A stretch of 64,000 nt of DNA from Warburgia ugandensis (lineage: Eukaryota; Streptophyta; Magnoliopsida; Canellales; Canellaceae), in assembly GCA_035236585.1 (NCBI GenBank), contig CP141130.1, forward strand, positions 80,237,944 to 80,301,943. Reading direction: 5' to 3'. Both the position numbers and the translations under genes were made by a program. Positions 55,551-64,000 of the stretch are shown here, piece after piece. The stretch's first letter is position 1, and each line of letters opens with the position of its first letter. The notes below the pieces were generated by a model that saw nothing but the letters and a program-made list of their open reading frames with translations, was not told the origin of the DNA and ran no database searches.

Positions 55551-58500
55551 ATGATTAAGCCCACACTGCAATATTGTCTGGCTATGTTTGCAGAAATTTT
55601 GCAAAGCAAGCAATGTAGTCTTCTTGTATGATCTCTATAATTCACCTTGCCCTTGCTTTTCTTGGATTTCCCCTTTGTTACACCATCGAAATTTAGGAGA
55701 AATCTATCCTACTATGGAGTTCCCCATCTTCTTCACTTTGTTCTACCATATTTCTCTCTAATCCCCTCTTGTTTCTACTTCTCTAAGATATTTTGATCTT
55801 TCTCTTTGCATACCCGTAGTAATCATATTCAAGTTTGCCATCTCATTTGTTTCTACAATCTATTTAGCTTTGAGACTTCTAATATTGGTTGCAACATTAT
55901 TGAAAACTCTTTCATTACTGTCCTTCCACAAATTCCAGGCTAGATAATTGTAGATGTGATAAAGTTTTTGTTATCCCTTTTCTATACTTGCTGCTTAATC
56001 TACTCTTGAAATGATTGTGATAAAAGGTTTCATTGGGTAACATTGATCGTAAATCTTCCTCAATAATCTTCCATAGAATACCAAATTGTTCGCACTTAAC
56101 TATTGCATGTAATGGTGTTGCAATCTCTTTCTAACACTTCATATATAAACTATTATGTTGTGCTAATCATGGGAGATGAGGCGTTTTAGCAATTCATTAT
56201 GATTTGCAATCCATAAGGAGTCTTTCGCCCCTTGGGTGACTTCCAATGCCCCAAATCCTCCTCCAACAATATGTTCTAATGTTTTCCTCTTCTCTAATTA
56301 AAGATATGTTGACTTGATAGTGAACTCTCTCATATTACTATGTCCCTAAATGACTTCCTCATCTTTTGCCATAAATATTGCTATTATACATTAAAAAAAA
56401 ATTCAGCAATTTGAGGTCCCCACTTTCCATAAATCGCGTCTTTATCCAATTTCTTTGAATTTATAAGGAAAAAACTATTGACAATATCAATCTCTTTAAC
56501 TTCATTATAAAAGGAAACTAATGAAACTCATATATTAATGGTTTGGGAGTTGTCTAATCATTAGTCTATGACTTAATATTATCTCTTGACCCAACACTCC
56601 ATCTAATCCATTTAATATATTCCCTTTCTTTGAAATTAGCCTTCCAAACTATTCAATCATTGCTAGTAGGAAGATCTTAAAAAAGGTAATCTTTTGTCAA
56701 ATATTTATCTTTCACTTCGTTAGCCCAGATGGAATTTAAATTCTTTAGAACTGTCTATCTATGCTTGACCATAAAAGCTATATTGAATATTGCAAGGTCT
56801 TTAGTTCCTAAACTTCCATTCCGTTTATGATTATAGCTCTCATCAATAAATTTGCTTCTATTTGTTTCAGAGTGTTTCTAAAGAAAATTGGGATTTGAAA
56901 TGCATCGATGGCATAGTAGTATACGGTGAGTTGATAGATTTAGCATGTCATCATGCTTGCTCAAGATAAGACATGATGTTTCTATCTTGCAATCTATCAT
57001 CTATCTTATCATGAATAAACTTGAATTGAGCTTTTGTTGGCTTCCCAAATATAGAAGGTAGACCTAAATAATTTGCCTCTTACAACTTGGCTTTGACTAA
57101 CAAGATTATTTTAAGGACTTTCGAGACATATTCCCAGAACATTCATGGAAAACTGCATGGATGGATATTCAAGGCCCAGTGTAAGCCCTTTGATTAGTGA
57201 ATTTATCTATAATTGATTAATTGTGACACAGTTTTCTATGGTGGCTCTGGCAAAAAGAATGAGGTCATTAGTATAAAAAAAAGTGGGGCAATATGGGACT
57301 TTTCTTGAAAATTTACATTGGCTTTAATGACTTAATCTTAATATGCTTATTAATAATAGCTATCAAATCCTGAGCGTAAAATATAACTAAATAGGGTGAC
57401 ATAAGGTTAACTTGTTTGATACCTCTATTAGGGTTAAACCAAGGTGAAGCATATCCATTCACATGGACAAGCACTATAGTAGTTGAGATGTAACTCATAG
57501 TGAGATTGACCCACCTTTCAGGGAGAAGTACTTATTTTGTGTAGCTCTTATGAAATCCCAACTAAAGGTATTATAAGCCTTAGCTATATCCAACTTGAAG
57601 GCACATTCTTAGTTTACACTTCTTTTTGAAGGTAGTAAGAAATCATGAAAAACAATTATATTCTCACGAATTTCTTTCAAGGACAAAGACACTTTGATTA
57701 GGACTGATTAGGTAGTTGAAGAGAGGTCTTACTCTACTGACTATAATTTTGTTATTAACTTGTAAACCACATTACAAAGACTTAAGGGGGTCTAAATTTT
57801 TTAATAGATTGAGGATCTTTAGTTTAGGGATCAAGGCACTGAAAAGACTCATTGAAAGAAGGAAGAAACTTTCTACACTCAAATAATTTCTTAACTACTT
57901 TTCACACCTCCTCACCCACTAATGGCCATGGCTTTTGAAAGAAAAAAGCATTAAACCAATCCAAGCAACGCGCTCTATTGTGTATCATGCAAAATAATGT
58001 ATACATACATCAACCATAATAATGAGCTATAAGTTTTTGAATGTCTTGTAACCTAACTCTTTATGAAAAGTTCTCAATCAACAAAATTGGTAAGAATAAC
58101 TTTTGCCTTGTAAAAGGCTAAAAATGACCTGTAAATGCTTTGGCAACTTCTTTCTATCCCAGATGCCCATGCCCCTAGATCTTGAATCTTATAGATCTTA
58201 TATTGGACGCCTCTAGTATTGGTTACAAAGTGACAATATCCGGTATTAGAAGAATTCTTTTTTACCCATTTAATTATGGTTTTTTTTATTTCCAGTGATC
58301 GTCTTTATGTTTGAGCCCAGTATTAACTAAAATATAATGGTCAATATGTGTTCATTCATCACTTTCAATCCACTTGTCATATTCATTTCAAGTTCCTTAT
58401 TTTGCATGTGGAGTTTTTCAAGGTTTTCATTAATTTGACCGAACACCCTTCAAGGACCAATAGTAGATTTGTTCCACTTCTCTTCATAGAGACTAGAATT

Positions 58501-59000
58501 TTGGGTGAGTAACCCACCTTTTTTTTTGAATGGTGGACATACACTCACACACACTCGTGACTTCTACAATTGAGGCTCACTATTGTGCCATTGCGCCACA
58601 CTAACACACATGAGCAGCCCACATATTTTTGAATGTCAAGGTCTTCTTTAGACTCTTTTTGGCTCGCCATTTGTGTTCAACAACAAAAGATGATGATAAG
58701 AGTCTGTCCTAGTGAGATGGAAAAGCTTAGATTTATTGAACTCCTAACCCATTGAACACTAATAAGGGCTATGCCCAATCTTTTTATCTTGTCTTGGCCA
58801 AATTGGCAATTAGTCCATGTGTATTTACACTCCTTAAAGACAATATCAATTAAATCACACTCCACTTGATGGGTGGTAGACAACTAAGGCATCTTCCTTT
58901 AACATGCTTGGTTGCAGTTTCGAGTAGACCACTTCTCCCCTTAGCCATGGGATTAAATTTAGGAGTGTGCATGATGTGTGAGTGATTTGTTTGGTAATTT
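55551..59000 (-). mobile_element. L1-type LINE, heavily eroded
   Basis: Read on -, fragments in shifting frames follow L1 order: endonuclease C-terminal part (CKYTWTNCQFGQDKIKRL, near 58800), reverse transcriptase (KLDIAKAYNTFSWDF near 57570; PWFNPNRGIKQ and SPYLVIFYAQD near 57380-57440), then the zinc-binding/C-terminal region (CNTITC-like text near 56120 and NLWKDSNERVF near 55920). Many stops and frameshifts. No 5' end, tail or target-site duplication could be fixed, and the catalytic reverse-transcriptase motif was not identified. Boundaries are approximate. Confidence 0.75.
58516..58635. other. Possible small insertion with tRNA-like head inside the L1
   Basis: Flanked by similar CCCACCTTTTTTTTTGAATG and CCCACATATTTTTGAATG. 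On the minus strand it starts near TGGCGCAATGGCACAATAGTG, like a box A. Box B is unclear. It is not an Au-type SINE body. Confidence 0.3.
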
Positions 59001-59794
59001 TTGGCTTCAACCAAAAATAAAGAAAAAATTAGAGGCTTAAAGTCATCCAATAGCCAGAACTATTAATACATGAGTTAGACATAAACTTTTACGAGTTAAA
59101 ATTAGTGTGTGCAAAATAGATAAGCATGTCAAAGCCCATCTAATTTGCACATTTCTGAGTCTGAATAGATTGGAAACATTTTATCTATTTTTTAAACTAA
59201 TCAAAAGGCCCCAATCTGTATTCAATGTGGGTGCATATAATATATTTGTCAATAATCCATTTTTACTTTAGTTTTAACTTTATGAATAATCCATTTTTAC
59301 TTTGGTTTAACTTTATGAATAATCCAATTTTACTAGCTTTGTTATAGTAATAAAATGAATTTATTTTATTACATGCTGTAGTGATAATGGCTCAACTGTA
59401 GAATTATAGTGAGGTTATGCACATTTTAAGCCATGAGAGAGAGAGAATTTGGGAAAAGAGAAAAGTAGGATGTGAAAATTGAAATGAGAAAGCTAATATT
59501 TTTTATAAAATTTGTTCTTTTCAAGTTTACCCTTTTAAATGGATAACTATGAATAAATTAGATCAGATTTTTTTAATCTATTTTTTAAACATATCTCGTT
59601 TCGTTAATCATAAATGCCAATTTTAATCTGTTTTGCCGGCACTAGTTGTAATGGTTGGCTTATCCAAAGAGTAGGCCCAACTTGTACTTTCGCTTGCTCT
59701 TATTTTTCAATTGAAAATATGCGCACATGTCACAATATCAATGCCAGCAGTTTTGTCTCAGAGAGCAGAAAACCAGAAGGAAAATTCTACCCAC
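59001..59794. other. Intergenic DNA, then probable promoter and 5' UTR of the next gene
   Basis: A 34-bp unit (AATAATCCATTTTTACTTT...) is repeated at 59251, 59285 and, in part, 59318. The last 100 bp, before the ATG at 59795, is purine-rich (AGAGAGCAGAAAACCAGAAGG) and may be a 5' leader. Confidence 0.4.
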
Positions 59795-59984
59795 ATGGAT
59801 TCCAACAACAGCGAGGAGAATTGTGTTAGGGTTCTTTGCCGCAAGTTAGTAACCAGCAAGGAACCAGGTATACAATGGCTGATTGGATCCCCTTTCTTCC
59901 CTCCATTCACCATCGTATCTTCCTTCCGATGTCTGCATTTCCCACCTGATGATCCCTTTTCCCCCGATCACGCCAAAGAGGCTG
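59795..59984 (+). CDS. Probable first exon of a Ufm1-specific protease (peptidase C78) gene, partial
   Basis: Ufm1-specific proteases mature the ubiquitin-like Ufm1 and remove it from targets. The exon starts [19 protein letters not shown] at 59795 and contains [20 protein letters not shown], which resembles the conserved N terminus of plant members. It ends DHAKEAG at a GTATCT donor (59985), 190 nt, phase 1. The catalytic C-terminal domain is not in the window, so the first intron would exceed 4 kb and would contain the RTE LINE. The frame is open upstream to 59711, but the ATG at 59795 gives an N terminus of the expected length. Recognition is by motif memory only; a truncated gene remains possible. 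Confidence 0.55.
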
Positions 59985-61037
59985 GTATCTTTCTAATCTC
60001 CCCTCGCTTGGAAATTTTCTTTCCATTTTCTTTCCTCTTTTCGGTGCACGAGGTTACCTTGGCTTGTTAATCTGATTGTTGAACTGGACTATTGAAATAA
60101 AAGTGGTGATTTTGGCCCTTCCACTTCTGTTGAATTCTGGCCAAGCGATCTTATCTCATTTCTTATAGTTGCTACTATGAATTCTTCAATCCGTTACAGA
60201 AGAAATTGTCTGTTTTAGTACTTCATTTTTTTGTTGAATTTCTAGCCGAGAAATCTTGCTTCTTATGGTAATTCTGATATACGTAATGTGTTGCAATAAT
60301 TATTATATACATTCAAAGTTGTGGGGGAAGTAGATAGCATAACAATGAATCCGGTGCGCGATTTGCTTAATTGCACGTATAGTACTGGCGTTTACTTACC
60401 CAATCTACTTGCTCTTGGTTCAGGCAAGTTGATTGAGGAAACTATTTTTGAATACTCTTCTTTACTAATAATTATTTCAGTACACACGTGATTACGGTCT
60501 AGTAATTCTATGGAATATGTGTCCAATGTGTACGCTTGATCTTAATATTTGTGGTTTTGGATAAAAAACCGTGTTTTATTTTTTGACACTAGAGGGTTGT
60601 ATAAATTGAGGATGTCGATATAGATGGAAAATTTACTGAGCAATAAATGGAAATACAGGCCACTAGACTGATAAGCAATTGAGAACCCTTTCCACAAAAT
60701 ATAAGTACTACATAGCAAAAATAACTACTCACATAATGTGAGAGATTAAGTGGTGAAAACTAGTGAAAGAATAGCAATACGACACTTAAGATATCAGAGT
60801 ACATCAAAAAATAAACATTCAATAATCTGTACTTAAAACAATATAATTAAGTAGTCACTTATTTGAATTATAGTTGTCATATGTGTTATTTCAAGAAAAC
60901 ACTGCATTTGTACTGAAAGGGTTATAATCTAGTAAAAAAAATATAGATCTAGCCCAGAGAGAATAGATTCATGCAAAGAACAGAAAAAGAACAAGAATTG
61001 GAGATATGGGGAAAAGCAAGAGTCTCGCACATAATCC
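59985..61037 (+). other. Probable first-intron sequence, nothing else recognised
   Basis: AT-rich DNA between the probable exon and the antisense RTE LINE. No second exon was found. Confidence 0.35.
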
Positions 61038-63280
61038 TACATCATCATCGAGACCTTATCCCAATTAGGGGTCGGCCACATGAATCTTATTCCTCCATTC
61101 CATTCTATTAAATACCATGGCTTCATTTAGTCCTAAATTTTTTAAATCTTTTCTCACCACTTCTATCCACGTTCTTTTGGGCCTTCCCCTTGCCCTTTTA
61201 GAACCTTCTACTTGTATTGCCTCACTCCTTCTAACAGGTGCCCTTGTTGGTCTCCTTTGAACACGTTCAAACCATGTAAGTCTAATCTCCCTCATCTTGT
61301 ACCTATTGGTGCTACCTCTAAAATTTCTCTAATATTTTCATTTCTAATTCTATCCTTTCTTGTCTTACCATTCATCCATCTCAACATTCTCATTTCTGCG
61401 ACACTCATCTTATGAGTATGATGTTCCTTAACTGCCCAACACTCTGATCTATAGAGCATGGCCGGCCTTATAGCCATTCTATAGAATTTTTTTTATAGTT
61501 TGAGTGGCATCTGCCGATCACACAAAACTCTAGATGCACATCTCCATTTGTTCCAATCTGCTTGGATTTTCTGGGTAACTTCCCTCTCAATCTCTCCACT
61601 CTCATGAATCATTGATCCTAAGTATTGAAAGTGGTCTTTTATGGTGATTTCTTGATTATTAATCTTGACTGGTGTTCCACTCCTACTCTTCTTACTAAAA
61701 TTACATTCTATATATTCTGTCTTAGTTCGGCTAATTTTAAATCCTTTAGATTCTAATGCTTCTCTCCATAACTCTAGCTGCATGTTTACACCTCCCTTGA
61801 CCTTTACCTGATTTCATCTTTTTCAATGCCTCTTTTACTTTAGGTACTCTAATCCTACGTTCATATCTATAATATCCAGTGTTATTTAGATTTATAGTAT
61901 TTTCAATCCTTATATTCTTAGAGCCATTATCATTTGACAATTTTTGAAAGTATATTTCCCACCTTTGTTTGATCTCATCATCTTTGACTAATACCCTTTA
62001 ATCATCGCTTCTAATGCATCTAATATGATCTAAGTCCTTATCTTTCTGTTCTCTTACTTTTGCAAGTTTAAACACATCTTTCTCACCATCTCTTGTTCCT
62101 AGTCTATTATAGAGCTCATCATATGCTTTAAGTTTAGCCTCACTTACTATTCTCTTAGCAACCTTTTAAGCATTCTTGTATTGTTTATCGTTTTCATTAT
62201 TTCTAGTCTTCTGCCATGCTTTAAAACGCGTCCATTTTTCTTTAATAACTTTTTGCACTGTTTCACTCCACCACCATATTTCCTTTACTAATTGCCTTTT
62301 ATCTTTAGATACTCCTAAGACATCTTTTGCTACTTTCTTAATGGACTCAGCAATATTAATCCACATGGTATTTACTTTTGTTTCATAGTTCCAAATTCCT
62401 TCCATCAACTTATTTGTGAATGAGGTTATTTTCTCTCATTTTAAGTTCCACAACTTAATTTTTAGATACCTATTAAGTTCATTTCCTTTCTTCCATCCTT
62501 TGATATAGATATCCATAATCATTAACCTATGTTGTGAGGTTAAACTCTCACCGGGTATCACCTTACAATCTTTACATATAGATCGTTCATTATTCCTAAG
62601 TAGAAAAAAGTTTATTTGGCTTTTATAAAGTCCACTTTTAAAGGTTATTAAGTGTTCATCCCTCTTCTTAAAGAGTGTATTTGCAATGGACAGGTTATAT
62701 GACAAAGAAAATCAAGGATATTCTCCCCCATCTCATTTCGTTCACCTATACCATACTTGCTGTGTAATCTATCATATCCTTCCTTATCTTTTCCTACATG
62801 GCCATTTAAGTCTGCTCCTATAAATATCCGCTCAGTGTTGGGAATTTCTTGCATGGCTCCCTCCATATCTTTCCAAAACTGTCTCTTGATTATATCTTGT
62901 AACCCCACTTGTGGTGCGTATGTACTTGTAACATTTATAATTTGCTATCTTAGAACAAGTTTTATTATTATAATTCTATTGCTGATTCTTTTAACGTCCA
63001 CAACTTTATCCTTTAATTCCTAATCTACTATTATTCCTACGCTATTTCTGTTATTTTCCTTTCCTACGTACCATAATTTATACCCATCTATTTCTCTAAC
63101 TTTAGCCCCTTTCCACTTGGTTTCTTGGATAAAAGCGATGTTGACTCCCCTACGTTTCATCGCGTCTACTAACTCCAAACTCTTACCTGTCAATGTCCTT
63201 ATATTTCATGTGGCGATACAAATCTTATGTTCTGGAGATATTCTATTTACTATCGCCTTTCTTGACTTCCATGGCATGAA
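61038..63280 (-). mobile_element. RTE-type LINE (copy C) with the reverse-transcriptase core deleted
   Basis: Read on -, pieces of one ORF follow RTE order: endonuclease start (LTGKSLELV near 63190), GADLNGHVGK near 62800, the SQHRLMIMD histidine motif near 62520, a linker, the first reverse-transcriptase helix (KEALKKMKSGKGQG near 61820), and then directly LELWREALESKGF at about 61780. Normally some 200 residues with the catalytic aspartates lie between these. The 3' part ends [10 protein letters not shown] and the (GAT)n tail at 61041-61050. Multiple stops add to the loss. Confidence 0.9.
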
Positions 63281-63487
63281 CCCATATCCACTTTTCACTG
63301 CACCTAGCTTCTGATGCAGTGTGTCGCTTCTGAGGGGAAGCTCTAGTAGCCCTTGCCCATTTTTCACTACACCCACGATCTGATGTAGCGCGTTGCTTCT
63401 GAGAGAACGCCCTAGCAACCCTTGCCTATTTTTCACCGCAACCAGGATCCGATGCAGCGCATAGCTTATGGGGAATGCCCTAGCTTG
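63281..63487 (-). repeat. 69-bp tandem repeat, three units, at the 5' end of RTE copy C
   Basis: Units start at 63281, 63350 and 63419, each 69 bp (23 codons). On - they stay open and encode a repeated peptide (HQIVGVVKNGQGLLELPLR in the middle unit) that runs into the LINE coding region without a stop until about 63206. Confidence 0.85.
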
Positions 63488-63522
63488 AGAGAATGTAAGT
63501 TTTCGATTCATGTCATGTTAGG

Positions 63523-63803
63523 GTTGCCATAGTTTTAAAAAGCTGAAGATGATTTTCATTTCTTCCTTACAAATTAATATACAAATGCATATTCATTTGC
63601 AAGTAGAAAAGAAATAACAAAATCATCTTTAGCTTCACCCTTGCCAGCTGGCTACCTGACGCAAGGGTTGCCATATTTTAAAAACTGGAGATGATTTTCA
63701 TTTCTTCTTCACAAACTAATATACAAATGCATATTCATTTGTAAGAAAGAAATAACAAAATCATCCTCAACTTCTTCCTTGCCGGTTGGCACTTGACGCA
63801 AGA
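63523..63803. repeat. 144-bp tandem duplication; each unit folds into a hairpin
   Basis: Two units start GTTGCCATA at 63523 and 63667. Within each, GATGATTTTCATTTCTT pairs with AAGAAATAACAAAATCATC about 45 bp later (arms within 63546-63629 and 63689-63764) around a shared ATACAAATGCATATTC loop. No coding content. Confidence 0.75.
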
Positions 63804-64000
63804 CCCTCTTCCTTTTTCATCCGGGCTTGGGACCAGCATTGGCGGAGTTGCACATAATCCAACATATAGAGTGAAAAATATTATTAAAATTTTTACCTTA
63901 AGTAGCATGCAACAATTTGGAAAATATATTGAAAAAGAGCCAAAAAGATGAAATACAAAAAAAATAGTTCAACATAGAAAGCCAGAAAATTATAAAGCAA
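63804..64000. other. AT-rich window end, nothing recognised
   Basis: No feature seen before the window ends. Confidence 0.3.

Noticed and set aside
63281..63803. Regular repeats at the right edge considered as a CRISPR array
   Set aside because: The units are contiguous 69-bp and 144-bp tandem repeats without unique spacers, and this is a plant nuclear genome.

Overview
This is nuclear DNA from a flowering plant. Protein-coding sequence is a small fraction of the window, the introns are long and have plant-type borders, and most of the rest is plant transposable elements. Long TE-filled introns and dense Au-type SINEs would suit a large, slowly decaying genome such as a magnoliid, but the sequence alone does not fix the lineage.

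Host genes. (1) A complete CCT5 gene (epsilon subunit of the TRiC/CCT chaperonin) lies on + from 2573 to 15548. It has nine exons that join in frame to 535 codons. One intron is of the rare GC-AG class and one is 7.4 kb, filled with LINE, SINE and minisatellite DNA. (2) A complete four-exon pectate lyase of polysaccharide lyase family 1 lies on - from 27504 to 25405, with a signal peptide and a TATA box. (3) A probable first exon of a Ufm1-specific protease gene lies on + at 59795-59984; the rest would be past the right edge. (4) A weak candidate is a 63-codon one-helix ORF at 40937-41128. These genes show no functional link to one another.

Mobile DNA by region. From 9 to 42 kb there are 26 copies or fragments of one tRNA-derived SINE (Au-type) in both orientations, about half with recognisable target-site duplications. 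The same interval holds two GTGTCGTG-rich terminal-inverted-repeat elements and three copies of a small foldback element that sits beside microsatellites. From 41.9 to 49.8 kb is a decayed Ty1/Copia element flanked by the 5-bp repeat AATAT, with a 2.9-kb solo LTR nested in it (flanked by CTTAA). From 51.9 to 55.1 kb, on -, is a 3.2-kb LTR element coding only for Gag and protease, like a TR-GAG element. From 55.5 to 59.0 kb, on -, is an eroded L1-type LINE. From 61.0 to 63.5 kb, on -, is an RTE-type LINE that has lost its reverse-transcriptase core; two short 3' pieces of the same family lie in CCT5 intron 6. The last 0.5 kb holds 69-bp and 144-bp tandem repeats.

No CRISPR array, operon, tRNA or rRNA gene was seen. 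The parts most worth a second look are the SINE cluster, the Gag/protease-only LTR element, the microsatellite-linked foldback family, the truncated RTE copies and the GC-AG intron.
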